From contig JAYESD010000004.1 of NCBI GenBank assembly GCA_036927565.1, positions 164,707,697 to 164,771,696 of the forward strand: a stretch of DNA of 64,000 nucleotides, read 5' to 3'. The DNA comes from Tuctoria greenei. Lineage: Eukaryota; Streptophyta; Magnoliopsida; Poales; Poaceae. The stretch's first letter is position 1. Each line of letters opens with the position of its first letter. The notes beneath the pieces are model-generated. The model saw nothing but the letters and a program-made list of their open reading frames with translations. It made no database searches and was not told the DNA's origin. Shown piece after piece: positions 9,651 through 21,092 of this stretch. The translations under genes and the position numbers were made by a program.

Positions 9651-11231
9651 GATGTCTTCAAGTTCTGAGGACAGTTCATTTCACTATGACGAAGAGGTAC
9701 AACGTGCTCGGGTGCAAAGAGCCAAAGAGACGGTGATGAAGAAAAGACATGATGTCAATGTGTATTCTCGTCCTTCCGATGACTCTCTTCCTAAGAGAAG
9801 CAGAGTGGTAGTGAAAAAGGCTCAGGGCAAAAATGCTACTGAGAGCTCATTGGGGCCTAAGAGAACTCTGAACAAGGGCAAAGGACTTGCTAGTGGCCCC
9901 ATTGGTCCCTTGAAGATGAAAGCTCCTACTCATTGCAACAGGTAGCCCTCTATTGCTGATTTCATTGGCAAAGGTGGTGAGCTAGCTGACAAATTCAAGA
10001 AGGTAGAAGTCTATAGTCAGCCCAAACAGTCAGCTGATCCCAGATTCTGGAGAAATTTCCATGCTGACTACTATGAACATGTGTATCTGAAAATGAAGAC
10101 CCCAGTTATCGAAAGCCAATGGGTAGACATCACTCACCTTCAGTCCAAGAGATGCCAAGCCTATCAAGAGGTTCTGGAAGCCTTGGAGCTACATGGACTG
10201 AAGGATCTAGTCTTTTTCTAGTGGTACTGGGACATTGAGGTCATCACTCAATTCTACTCTACTCTCTATTTTGCTCGTGATGACAGTGACAGTATGATTT
10301 GGATGACCCATGGAGCACAGTACAGTGTCACCTATGAAGAGTTTGCAATAATTCTTCACTTGGAAGATTCTCTGTAGAATGACATCATTATCCACAATCT
10401 TAAACCTCTGGAGAAAGATCAGCTTGACTTTCTCAATGATACAAAGATGCCATTCAACCCTTCAACTACGATGTACTTGAAGCCCTTCTTTGCTGTTCTC
10501 AATAGGATCATAGGGAAGAGCATTGCTCCCAAAGAGGGAGATGCAGGGACCATTCTGGGCACCCTCAGAACATTGATGAATGTGATAAGCAGGAAAAGGA
10601 CCTTCAATGTCTTTGAGTACATATACAATAAGATTGTCAATATCTCCATCACTCTTATCAGGTCTTGTGGCTATGCACCTTAGAACATGTATATGATTGA
10701 GAAGGTGAAGGACTGGACTTTGCGAAGGATGTGCCACATACCAGACTTAGGCCCTTGAAGCCTACCATCTACACTGTTCCTTCTCCTCCCAGCTCACCCA
10801 AAGAGGAAAGAAGATCCAAGAGGGATCAAGAGGGAACAAGATTTGAGACAACTGCTCCTGCTCCTCCACCTCCTAGAGAGTCATCCAGTGGAGTGTTGAA
10901 GATGCTATCATCCGTCTTTGCCTCTTGTCGCAAAATGGAAATCAAGCAGCACAAGAAGAGTTTGTCCAGAAAGAAGCATCAAAGATACGTAAAGGACAAC
11001 ATCAAAGCCATCTGTGACAAACTAGAGATGGAGCCAGTGGGGTCACTTCAGATTTCAGAGGACTCAGAAGAAGATTTCACTGAAATGCCTCCTCTAACTG
11101 AGCAAGAATTGGCATCATTTGGACTGGATGGTACCTCTGCTCCTCCTCCTTCTCCTCCTCCTCAAGCACCTGAAGATGAAGAAGAAGATGAAAAGAGGAC
11201 TGAGAGTGAGAGAGGCAGTGACGATGATTGA
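9651..11231 (+). pseudogene. Envelope-like third ORF of Sirevirus D, broken
   Basis: This ORF sits after pol where many Sireviruses carry an envelope-like gene of uncertain role. The frame from ATG 9651 runs to about 10730 with in-frame stops near 9943, 10219, 10375 and 10681. A frameshift moves the rest to 10731-11231. The N-terminal part is Ser/Lys-rich and basic; the middle has segments such as DPRFWRNFHADYYEHVYLK and FEYIYNKIVNISITLIRSCG. The C-terminal 166 codons are Pro-rich, then basic, then very acidic (EDEEEDEKRTESERGSDDD). I see no clear signal peptide or membrane anchor, so the name reflects position only. Confidence 0.7.
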
Positions 11232-11265
11232 TTCCACTCAATTTTTCCCTTTTGGGTGCCTTGAT

Positions 11266-11285
11266 GCCAAAGGGGGAGAGATTGA
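11266..11285 (+). other. Upstream polypurine tract of D
   Basis: CCAAAGGGGGAGAGATTGAG lies about 345 bp upstream of the 3' LTR. A second purine run (AAAAAGTGAGAGAT) abuts the LTR at 11616-11629. Extra polypurine tracts ahead of the 3' LTR are described for Sireviruses. Confidence 0.65.
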
Positions 11286-11629
11286 GACTAGTTATCTAGG
11301 ATAAGCCATTAAGGACCTGTGATCAAGGACGTGTACTCATTTTCAAATTATTGTAATTTATTTTGGATGTGCTAAATTTACTCAATGTGTGATTCTTAGT
11401 TGATGTTAATGTGATAATAATTGCAATGATTGTCAAATGCTTATCTATTGCCCATCACATCTGTTGACCACACACATGTTAGGCACCCCACCATAAAGAG
11501 TGCATATATGTGAGAAGCTTTCTGTTATTATTCATTATTCTCATATATGCACACTTTATGAAAATCAAATTTTTACTTTTAATTGTGAAATCTCAATTGG
11601 TTGTCATCAATCACCAAAAAGTGAGAGAT

Positions 11630-13189
11630 TGAAAGTGCATCTAGGCAATCCCTTGTGGGTTTTGGACGATTGATGACAAGCAAATGAGATCCTAATGAAA
11701 TTAATGAGATGTCTGCAGGATAAGCAAAATGAGATAGTTTGGTGCACTTAAAAAGCTGAAAAATGAAGTGGTGTACAAAAGAGGAAAGCCTAACTGTTAA
11801 CTGAAGCGCAAAGTATATTTAAATGTATAGGACGTGTGTGAGAGACACATCCCAAGAGATCAAGTCTTTGCATAGGGGTAAGGGCTTCAAAACACCTAAA
11901 AACTTACTGAGCACCGGACTAGTCCGTTCATGGACCGGACTAGTCCATTTAACTTTCTATTGTCTATATACACTGTGCACCGGACTAGTCCGTCTATGGA
12001 CCGGACTTGTCCGTTAACCTTTCTGGAATCCAATACTCACAGTGCACCAGACTAGTCCGATCATGGACCGGAATAGTCCGTTCAAGTCTCTATAAATCCT
12101 GTTTAGTGCACTCCGGACAAGTCCGTCCATGGGACAGGACTACTCCATTGAACTGTCTGAAGTCTAATTACACACAGCACCAGACAAGTCCGTTGTAGGA
12201 TCGGACTAGTCCATTCAACTCTCTGGAGTTGAACTACACTGGCACCGGACTGGTCCAGACGTACACCGGATTAGTCCAGTATACCTCACACAATTAGGGT
12301 TTCTAGTGTGCTGCATTCCATGATGACTTTTACACGACACACCGGACAAGTCCGGTACCCAGTACGAACTAGTCCGGCCCTCTGGATTTCTGACGGTAAC
12401 TTTTTGGAAACCCTATAAATAGGAGATCCACAGCCCCACAAACAAAATTTTCACTTCCTACTATCAAAATCATAAACCCTAGTGCCGCCACCTGTCCCAA
12501 GAGCCCAAAAATACATCCCCCCATGCATCTAAAGTCGAAAAAGGTGAAAACCAATTGAACAATTAGATTTGGGATTGGGAGATCATCGTATACACATTGT
12601 GATCTCTTAGGGTTTGATGTCTTGACACTCGTACTCTCTCTTGTAATCTTTTCGAGTGTATTTGATCATCTTTTCATTGTACATTTCGTGGTAGCCCTCA
12701 ACGTGTGAGGTTGCCCCATAAACTCGATGGTTGCCCATGATAGTGGATTCAAGTCGGCCTTGTGTGGTGACATGAAGAGGGAAAGGGTTTGAAGAGACCC
12801 GGCTCTGTGTGGGCTTCCTCAACGAGGAGTAGATCTCTTCGGTGAGATCGAACCTCGGTAAAAATTGGTGTCTCGTGTGCTTTTTTACTTTTGCATCTTG
12901 ATTAGGGCACATAGTTGATAAATCTCATAATTTGAATTGCTAATTGTTTTTCACGTGCAACTTCATGACATAAATTACGATTTCAAGTAACCTTATCTGT
13001 CGTTCACATTTCCGCTCCCTAAAATAACTTAAATCCTGTATAGATACTTAATCAAATCGGAACACACCAGGCACACCGGACTAGTCCGACCATGCAATTG
13101 GACAAGTCCGGTCCATCAAGTTTTTGACCGTTTAATTAAGTGTGCAGAAAATTTTCAAAGCCTATTCACCCCCCTATAGGCAACATTCA
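11630..13189 (+). repeat. 3' LTR of Sirevirus D
   Basis: It matches 2544-4093 across its length, with the palindrome cluster at about 11910-12385 and a further pair near 13075-13110. It ends CAACATTCA, followed by the TSD GTAAG. Confidence 0.93.
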
Positions 13190-13194
13190 GTAAG

Positions 13195-13591
13195 CATGGT
13201 GCCTATGTTAGAAATCACCAGTGAATATCTCGTAGACCCACAAATTGAAGAGGTAGGAAGTAGGTGGTGATAGCCCTATCTGTCCTTTGTAATCCTCCAC
13301 GTTCGGCTATGCCATAGGCTTTTGGCGGGAGTCGCCTAGTGTTGCTAGGGGTAAACCCATGCACGAACCAAGCAGCTACTGCAAATTCATTTGAATTAGA
13401 ATAAATACTTTGAATTCCTCTCTCTTCCTTACCTACCAAACAACTTTGTGTCCTTGGGTGGATTAGTTCATGAGATTACACACACGTTCCATGGATTCGA
13501 TTCCCTTGGGAATACTCTCTTAAGGGGAAGTCCTATACGACAGTTTCCGTGCGCTTGTGGATTTTTATCTGTGACGTAAGAAACGTCAACA
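13195..13591 (+). repeat. 5' LTR of Athila C, part 2
   Basis: This is the continuation of the LTR interrupted by Sirevirus D. The text CGTAGACCCACA, CCTCCACGTTCGGCTATGCC and TCTGTGACGTAAGAAACGTC matches 31728-32090 of the 3' LTR. It ends GTCAACA just before the primer site. Confidence 0.9.
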
Positions 13592-13600
13592 ACAAGCATT

Positions 13601-13620
13601 TCTGGCGCCGTTGTCGGGGA
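13601..13620 (+). other. Primer binding site of Athila C
   Basis: TCTGGCGCCGTTGTCGGGGA, 9 bp after the LTR end. TGGCGCC-type sites are typical of Athila/Tat elements and are generally assigned to tRNA-Asp. Confidence 0.85.
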
Positions 13621-13705
13621 ACGGTTGCTGTTAATCTTCGAACCTTGTTCACCCTCGTATCTATCTTATCATCACATCTTTACTTTTCTTACCACCACCA
13701 CATTT

Positions 13706-14853
13706 ATGGAGCAGCCCACCATTCTTTCATATTCTGCCCCAAAGGGAAAGTTCTGTGAGCCACCCCGCCTTCGACGGAACGCATTTGTTCTACTAGCTAT
13801 GAACTTCACCCTAGCTTCATAGCCATGGTTCCGGAGCAATACTTTTGAGGAATGGATTGTAAAAACCCTTACCACCATCCAAGAGAGTTTGAACAATTGT
13901 GTTCATGCCTTCTAATCAAAGGTATGACACAAGAAACTCTCAAATGGAAGTTGTTTCCTTTTTCCCTTAGGGAAAATGCCAAACAATGGTATGACCATAA
14001 CTTTGGGAAGACAAACGGAAATTGGAATGAATTACGAGACATATTTTATCTTTGTCTTTCCAATTGCGTGAATTGTGTCCTTACGAAAGGAAGTAATATG
14101 CTTCCAGCAGATGGAAAAGGAATCCATAGGTGCAGCTTGGGATAGATTTTTTCTTTTGAGAAATTCCGTCCCAGATTAGTCTATCCCTGATCCGTTGCTA
14201 TTGCAACACTTCTATATGGGATTGAACAAAGAGTCTGCCCTACATATTGACATTACGGCTTGAGAATCTTTCCTCCATAAGACGCCGGAAGAAGGCAAGT
14301 ATCTTCTAGACCGAATTCTAGAAAATTCTTCTTTCATTATGGGTCTTAATGATTCCCCTCAAGAGGAAGTAGTGTCAAGAACTGAGGATGAATCCATGGT
14401 CAAGGAAGAACCCATATCTTGCTTATCCCACACCTTGTCGGAGGAATCCTCTCCCGAACCCAAAACTACGAAGGAAGAAGAAATTAAACCTTTGGAGTTT
14501 CCCTTCTACTTCGAGGAAGAGATATTTGAAGATTTTGGAAATACCTCAAAGTATTGTTGCCATAGGAAACCATCATTTCCTTTAACTCCACCTAACGCAC
14601 CTGATGGAGTGTTCGTCCAACATACGATCAAGGAGTTAACCTCTATTTTAAGTAGGGAATGGACTGCAGAAGTTGAGTTGTCACCCAAAATCCTTCGGAT
14701 GACCTCACCTTTGGCAACTATTCTATGTTACATTAGAGGGACACCAATGAAGGTGCTATACAACCCCACTATTGGAGCAAATCTCATTTCTAATTTTTGT
14801 GCTCTCGCCGTTCTTTGCGATGTGCCATTGGCACTGACATGTAAATTCTTCTG
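13706..14853 (+). pseudogene. gag: Athila C gag and protease-like region, broken
   Basis: Gag starts at ATG 13706 (MEQPTILSYSAPKGKF). It is stopped near 13820 and resumes in another frame at 13852 with the core retrotransposon-gag motif LKWKLFPFSLRENAKQWYDH. The rest of gag crosses several stops (14146-14338) but keeps text such as PDPLLLQHFYMGLNKESAL. From 14339 to 14854 a 171-codon frame covers an acidic linker and the start of the aspartic-protease-like domain (VLYNPTIGANLIS), in which an Asn stands where a catalytic Asp would be expected. The protein is non-functional as it stands. Confidence 0.8.
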
Positions 14854-14898
14854 AGATTCTATTGGAAACATCCTTGAAGGTTGCGGGGTTTGTAACAG

Positions 14899-16176
14899 GT
14901 GTCTGTAAGACACGATGATATTGAGGCGATCTTAGATTTCCATGTGTTAGAAATCCAAGATTTTGACATTATGATTGGGAATCCCATTGAGAAATTTCTT
15001 ATGGAAATTCCTTTGGAAGGAAACCTCAATGTCAACCTTGGAGGGAGAAAGTTTTCTATTCCTGTCCTGCATTCCAAGAATACATATGCAGAATCTCCCA
15101 TCCTAGATGAACCATTAGAGGAGGTTAGAACTCTTCAATTTTTAGCTCCTCCCGAAATAGAAAGAGAAGAAGATATCATCCACGAGGAGGATGAATTTCA
15201 GGAGGCAATTGAATTGCCAAAAGAAGAGTTCTTACCAAAACCTCTTATTGAGTTAAAAATTCTACCTCCAAGCCTACGTTATGCCTTTCTAAATGGCGAT
15301 TTGGAAGCCCCTGTCATCATAAGTGACAAGCTTTCGGATGATGAGACACTCAAACTCATTGCCATGTTAGAAAAGCATAGATCTGTTTTTGGCTATTCCT
15401 TAGAGGATCTTAAGGGGATTAGCCTTGCGCTATGCACCCATCGCATTGCCATTGACCCCGAGAGTCTTCCCTCAAGGGAACCTCAAAGGCGATTGAATAA
15501 TGCGGTGTGGTAAGTTGTCAAGGAGGAAGTCTTGAAACTTCTGCATGCCAGGATTATCTACCCTGTTCCTCGTAGTGAATGGGTAAGACCAGTTCAAGTA
15601 GTCCCCAAGAAGGGAGGTATGACTGTCGTATAAAATGAGAAGAATGAATTGATTCCTCAACAAACCGTCAAGGGTTGGAGGATGTGCATTGATTACAAAA
15701 AACATAACAAGGCTACACGGAAGGATCATTTTCCACTACCCTTCATTGATGTGATGTTAGAGCGGTTGGCAAAACATTGCTACTTTTCTTTGCTTGATGG
15801 GTATTCAGGTTATCATCAAATCCCAATCCACCCCGACGATCAAAGTAAGACCACATTCACATGTCTCTATGGGACTTATGCCTACTGTCGTATGTCTTTT
15901 GGACTGTGCAATGCTCCTGCTTCTTTTCAAAGATGCATGATGTTTATCTGTTCCGACATGATTGAGGAGATCATGGAAGTTTTCATAGACGATTTCTCCG
16001 TCTATGGGAAAACTTTTGATCATTGTTTGGAAAATTTAGACAAGGTCTTAAAAAGATGCCAAGAGAAGGACCTCGTACATAATTGGGAGAAGTGCCATTT
16101 CATGGTCTGTGAAGGCATCGTCCTTGGGCACTTAGTGTCCGGAAAGAGGGATAGAGGTGGACAAAGCAAAGATTGA
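14899..16176 (+). pseudogene. pol: Athila C protease end and reverse transcriptase, broken
   Basis: The frame 14899-15513 holds the end of the protease-like domain (LDFHVLEIQDFDIMIGNPIE) and the linker to RT. Stops at 15511 and near 15631 interrupt it. RT resumes at 15649 (GWRMCIDYKKHNKATRKDHF, FSLLDGYSGYHQIPIHPDDQ, MSFGLCNAPASFQR) and carries the Ty3/gypsy catalytic box FIDDFSVYG near 15983-16010. Near 16140 the frame shifts and RT continues in the next frame. The FIDDFSVYG form and the primer site support the Athila/Tat branch. Confidence 0.9.
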
Positions 16177-16891
16177 AGTCATTGAAAAACTTCCACCTCC
16201 TATCAATGTTAAGGGAATCCGCAGCTTTTTAGGTCATGCGGGGTTCTATCGACGATTCATCAAAGATTTCTCAAATGTCGCTAGAACCCTCAATAACCTA
16301 TTAGCTAAGGAAGCTCCCTTTGATTTCGACGATGAATGACTTAAATTATTTGAAACACTCAAATAGGCACTCCTCTCAGCTCCAATCATTCAACCTCTTG
16401 ATTGGGCACTGCCATTCGAAATCATGTGTGATTCTAGTGATTTTGGTATTGGTGTGGTCCTAGGGCAAACCAAAGATAAAAAGCATCATGCAATAGCCTA
16501 CGCTAGTAAAACTCTAACAGGAGCTCAAGTCAATTATGCCACAACTGAAAAAGAGCTCTCGGCTGTAGTTTTGGCTATCGATAAGTTTAGGTCCTATTTG
16601 GTTGGAGCCAAGGTCATAGTCTACACGGACCATGCGGCCTTGAAGTACTTTCTCACCCAAAAGGATGCTAAACATAGGATAATGTGTTGGATTCTTCTAC
16701 TCCAAGAGTTTGACTTAGAAATCAAGGATAAGAAGGGTGTAGAGAATTCCGTGGTAGATCATCTCTCACGTATGGAAGTCACCCAAACCATAGACATTCC
16801 TATCAATGACTTCCTAGGAGATGATATGCTTCTCAAGGTGGCTAACTCTCACCCTTGGTATGCGGATATCATGAACTTCATGGTCACATGA
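16157..16891 (+). pseudogene. pol: Athila C RT thumb and RNase H, broken
   Basis: This continues RT after the frameshift: GIRSFLGHAGFYRRFIKDFS, then stops near 16337 and 16364. RNase H is open at 16424-16891 with FEIMCDSSDFGIGVVLGQ, YATTEKELSAVVLAIDKFRSY, VYTDHAALKYF and VVDHLSRM. The catalytic acidic residues D, E and D of RNase H are visible in these segments. RNase H would remove the RNA strand during reverse transcription. Confidence 0.88.
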
Positions 16892-16916
16892 TACATACCA
16901 CCAGGAGAAAACAAAA

Positions 16917-18066
16917 AGGAACTCATCTATAAGAGTCGAAGACACCTTTGGGATGACCCATATCTCTATCGAGTTTGTACTGATGGCCTTCTTAGAAGGT
17001 GTGTCCCATCAATCGAAGGCACCAAGATTATTAAGAAATTCCATGCTAGCCCCTATTGTGGTGGCCATTACGGTGTTTACCGTACCTGGGCAAAGATGTG
17101 GCAATGTGGATTCTATTGGCCTTCTATGTATGAAGATACAAATGAATTCTTTCGCAGATGTTGGAAATGTCAAAAGCATGGAGGAATTTCAGCTCGCAAT
17201 GCAATGCCCCTAACACATAATCTCCAAGTGGAATTATTTGATGTGTGGGGTATTGATTTCATGGGACCTTTCCCTAGGTCTTGTGATTGTGAGTATATCT
17301 TGGTGGCTGTAGATTATGTGTCAAAACAGTTAGATGCTCTGCCATGCAAAAATGCTGATTCCAAGCAAGCTCGGAAAATGTTCCATGAGATCATTTTTCC
17401 ACGCTTTGGCACTCCCCTTATGGTCATAAGTGATGGAGTGTCTCATTTCATAGATAAGACCTTCCGGAGCTTTTTGAGGGAGCTTGGTGTCTAGCATAAT
17501 ATTGATACCCCATACCACCCACAAACAAGTGGTCAAGCAAAAACATCTAATAAGCAAATTAATAATATTCTGCAAAAGACCGTCTTGGAAATGGGAATGA
17601 GATGTAAGCATAAGCTAACCGCGCGTTGTGGGAATATCTTACTTCCTACAAAACTCCCATCGGCATTTCTCCTTTCTGAATTATCTATGGGAAGACTTGT
17701 TATCTTCCTGTAGAGTTGGAACATAGAGCCTATTGGGCCATCAAGCTGTGGAACATGAACTTTCACGAAGCAGGAAAGCATCGATTGAAGCAACTCTCTG
17801 AGTTGGAACAGTGGAGAGAAAACGCGTACCATAGTGCCAAGATCTACAAGGAAAGAACAAAAAGATGGAACGATAAGTGGATTACGCCTAAAGAGTTCAA
17901 ACTGGGAGATAATGTTCTACTCTTCAATTCTAGAGTTAAACTCTTTGGACATGGGAAGCTCAAATGTAAATGGGAAGGACCTTTCACCATAGTAGAAACC
18001 TCGTACCATGGAGCAATCACACTCCAAGGTGATGATGATCATCTATTTAAAGTGAATGAAAACTGA
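16917..18066 (+). pseudogene. pol: Athila C integrase, broken
   Basis: The zinc-binding HHCC region (FHASPYCGGHYGVYRTW ... RRCWKCQKHGG) spans a frameshift near 17090. The core has the first Asp in VWGIDFMGPFPRS and the second in VISDGVSHF. A stop at 17492 precedes PYHPQTSGQAKTSNKQ, where the third catalytic residue (normally Glu in GQAE) is Lys. The C-terminal part is open at 17716-18066 and has the GPF-containing segment KCKWEGPFTIVETSYHGAIT. With stops, frameshift and Glu-to-Lys, the enzyme is inactive. Confidence 0.88.
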
Positions 18067-18447
18067 CTCAAATTATTTCTCGAATCCCATGATGATGAAA
18101 CGGAAAAAAAATTGACAAGATACATCTTATTGATTTTCATGCCGTTTTTTTAAATTTTGTCTAAATTCTCCGTGTCCATTTTATGGGCCCATCCTATATT
18201 CATATATGGGGCCTATTAAGTCAACCAACGAAATCACGGCCCAAACGGAGCCAGGAAGGGGTCAGCCGAACCCTACGGTCGGCCGACGCCCCTCTTGCGC
18301 CGTCAGCATTCTGTTTTCACGTGCAGACTCTCCCGACGTATCTCAACAAGACTCTCAGTGCTATCATACTTCCCCCGCTTATTTATTGATGGGAACAAAG
18401 AGGGGAACCTTGCACCATATAGAAAAATCCATCTACTATTCCAAGTC

Positions 18448-19284
18448 ATGGCCAACAAGAAGATTGTGCCTCATCCCCACTCTAGCTCAACCTTTGACCT
18501 GAGCAGAGACATCATGTTGGCCAATGACCAGTCCCCCCTTGCTTTGGAGTCCGTCATGGCATTGGATGTTGTGCCCCTCGCTATTATCCCACCACCTACA
18601 AGGACTCCGCGTGGGCATAGCACCACACATTGTGGTGCTGAACGGTCGCTCTCCCCTCTGAGGACGCCCTTGAAGTCGACGACACCTACACGTCGTCCGA
18701 CTACGGCTGGCCTTAAGTCAGTCAAGACCTGTCTTTTTCCTAAAAAAGACGAGTCTCTCCCAACGCTGCAGCCTGGCGAGGAGTTCATGTACACTCTGAA
18801 GACCAAGGACGGTGATGTAGTGAGCCACCACTACAAGTCACCTACACGTACCTCGCCTGAGCGTGTGGGACACCGCCTCATTATCCATGGGGTGTGCCAG
18901 CCTGATGGAGGCTATGCAAAAGGCTTTTTCAAGCAAGTGGATAATTTGGCGATGGAGGAATCGACGGGCTCGTCACCCTCCAAGATTAGGTGTCACCTCT
19001 CGCCGCCTGCTACCAGAGGGCCACCTGGCCAATTTGAGGACAGCGACGAGAAATCTCCTCGTGCTCCTAAAGTGGCACAACTTTCTAAGGAGTTAGCTTC
19101 TCTCCGTTTGGAGGACCAGAAGCTATCGGACTTAGTGGCTGAAGGGCGCATCGAGAGAGCGGAACTGAAGGATTAACTCATATCCCTCAAGGAGGAGATT
19201 GATAGTGTTCGCCGTGGCATGAGCGCCAAGCTGCGGCGCATATGCAATACCGTCGGGAAGCCCAACATCTACAATGCTCCATAG
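18448..19284 (+). pseudogene. Third ORF of Athila C (env-position ORF), one stop
   Basis: A 278-codon frame starts at ATG 18448 (MANKKIVPHPHSSSTFDLSR) and ends at TAG 19282. It is broken only by TAA 19174-19176 and is in the position where Athila elements carry an env-like ORF. The middle is Ser/Thr/Pro-rich; the segment EFMYTLKTKDGDVVSHHYKS may be a folded part. The last ~70 codons are rich in heptad-like Leu and charged residues (LSKELASLRLEDQKLSDL) and look like a coiled coil. I see no signal peptide or membrane anchor. Copia A1 is inserted 43 bp after its stop. Function unknown. Confidence 0.65.
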
Positions 19285-19424
19285 TTTTGATGTCCCGACC
19301 GCATAGGATGCTTAGTAGTTTCGTTTATTTGAGACCTATGTGTGCTGAATACATTGGTTTGTACTGAATACATTGGCTTTTATGATATAAGTTCTAAAAT
19401 TCTGCCAAAATACCCTTTTTAGCA

Positions 19425-19650
19425 AGGTCCGACTCTAGCTCCGAGCTTCTGCAAGGTCCGACAATAGGTCCGACTTGCTTTGTCGAAGTCCAACATGTTT
19501 TTGTGTAGCTCCAGTGAGATTTGTCTTTAGCTCCGGTGCTAGGTCCGACTAGCTTTTGTCAGCTCTGGCGCTAGGTCCAACTAGTTTTGGTAAGCTCTGG
19601 TGCTAGGTTGTACTAGCTTTGGTAAGCTCCAGTTCAAGCTCCGGTTGACT
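19425..19650 (+). repeat. Short-motif repeat cluster in the copia-A LTR
   Basis: Imperfect units of about 30-40 bp are built from GCTAGGTCCGACTAGCTTTGG and AGCTCCGG. Equivalent clusters lie at 27684-27905, 40235-40570, 48960-49180 (minus) and 56620-56840 (minus). They occupy the same LTR position as the CCGGAC palindromes of Sirevirus D. Confidence 0.75.
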
Positions 19651-20437
19651 TTTGCAACGTTCATAGCTTGATTGCAATGTTACTAATTTTCATGTGAAAT
19701 GTTTCAAACTTACTTTATATTCTTGAAAAGATTGCTTAGTATTCATCTGCTAAGTTTTTTTGGTGTGTTTTGGTGGTTAAGGCTGATATCATTTTGCTAT
19801 GGTTTACAACATGCTTATGTGAGGTGCTCACGTAAGAAGTTGTAGTTTCAGAACTAACGTGAGTCAAGTTGAGGACTTGTGCTCAGAAGTATTGGTTTTT
19901 ATTCATGTATAGGTGTTGCTTGATTTCAAGACATGGCTGGTGATGGGATCCATTGAACTAGTCATAGGGAGAAGATGAGGTTCAACAACCAAGTTCGGGA
20001 GGAATTGTGGTTGAGTTGATCGGGAGGTTGCGTAGCATGTTTGAATCAAGAACAATGCATATGAATGTATCATGGACGTCATTGGAAGATGTTTGCACGT
20101 ATGCAAGGGGTGCATGACGTGGTAACATGGTTCCAAAGATGGGCTATGGAAGGAAAGATCTGGTTGGAAGGATAGGATCGTATCGGTTGATGAGTTCGGC
20201 TGCGGTGGAGTCGGTTATGGCTTGGTATGGAAAGTATTGAGTTGGTTATGATAGGATTTCGTGTGGGTCACGAATTTGAGTTGTTTTAGGAATGTGGGAT
20301 ATGTTGCTAAGGTGTTTGGACGTCTTAAGATTGCTTCTATCTGTGTATAGAAGAGTCCTAAGAAGTTATGGAAAGTTTCGATTCGTGATTTGAGTAGGAT
20401 TAGAGTCCTAGTTAAGATTGGGTTGGCCTAAGTGCTG

Positions 20438-20451
20438 GTTATATAAGCAAG
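20438..20451 (+). promoter_or_regulatory. LTR TATA box of copia A1
   Basis: GTTATATAAGCAAG. The same sequence occurs at the same LTR position in the A1 3' LTR (28695-28708), in A3 (41364-41377) and on the minus strand in A2 (48178-48191 and 55838-55851). Confidence 0.65.
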
Positions 20452-21033
20452 GGAGGCCAGAGCTCGTGGTAGATGACTTTGGGGCTGTTCCTCTTGTGTT
20501 CTATTGAATAAAATTTGTATTTTAAAAGAACTTTTGTACCTTGTTCGTCCGACTTGTTCCAGACAAGTTTTTACCTTCAAGTTTCTGCACAGCACTACCT
20601 TGTTTCGGTGGTTTTATCATAACTCAAGTTTTACAGATCCAATTGACGTGATTCTTTTTGTGTTGTCTTCACAACTTGATTATATATCAAATATCATGGA
20701 TTTGTGTTTTTTGATCTACACAAGTTTCTTTGCTGTATTGTAGATCTGTTTTTTACTCGGTAGAACAGATTGACCTTTGTTCAATCTTTCGATTGTAACT
20801 TGAGTTTCTCTTGACGGATTTAAGTGATTCTTTTTTGTGTAGTCTTCGTGATTGATTCTCTCTGATATCTATCACTTTTGTCATGGTCAAACACGTTTAG
20901 ATTAGTCTCACACATGATTTATTTAATAGATCATTTTTCTACCGAGGGGTTTTCATTGCTTCCGCTAAAAAAGTTTTAAATCTACCATTCACCCCCCTCT
21001 GGTAGCTTTTCATGTGCTCTTCGATCCTACAAT

Positions 21034-21046
21034 TGGTATTAGAGCC
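21034..21046 (+). other. Primer binding site of copia A1
   Basis: TGGTATTAGAGCC, one change from the initiator-Met site TGGTATCAGAGCC. A3 has TGATATCAGAGCC (41970-41982) and A2 has TTGTATCAGAGCC on the minus strand (55215-55228). Confidence 0.85.
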
Positions 21047-21092
21047 ACAGTGCTCAAATCTTTGTGATTTTCACGTGTTTGGACTTTTCGAC

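Larger units (their letters stand above)
2544..13189 (+). mobile_element. Sirevirus-like Ty1/copia retrotransposon D
   Basis: The element is 10,646 bp long, bounded by LTRs 2544-4093 and 11630-13189 with a perfect TSD GTAAG (2539-2543 and 13190-13194). It is inserted in the 5' LTR of Athila C. Features that match the Sirevirus genus are a long gag with zinc knuckle, an initiator-Met primer site, a pol of PR-INT-RT-RH order, an extra ORF after pol, a purine-rich run well upstream of the 3' LTR, and many near-palindromes of the type CCGGACTAGTCCGG. The copy is dead: gag is broken, the protease active site is changed, the integrase core is deleted and the envelope-like ORF has stops. The RT-RNase H stretch is still open. 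Confidence 0.93.
19328..21031 (+). repeat. 5' LTR of copia A1
   Basis: It starts TTTGAGACCTATGTGTG (TGTGAGACC in A3) and ends CGATCCTACA, 1704 bp. About 19425-19650 repeats the word GGTCCGACTAG with GCTCCGG and GCTTTGGTAAGCTC. The TATA box is near 20438 (TTATATAAGCAAGG) and an AATAAAA polyadenylation-like signal lies near 20507. Confidence 0.93.

Noticed and set aside
18245..18300. GGTCGGCCGAC-type repeats as a shared regulatory site of Athila LTRs and the C interior
   Set aside because: Similar words occur at 2058-2090, 18260-18285, 29600-29625 and 31227-31255, but they are short and GC-rich. I could not separate shared ancestry from chance without alignment.
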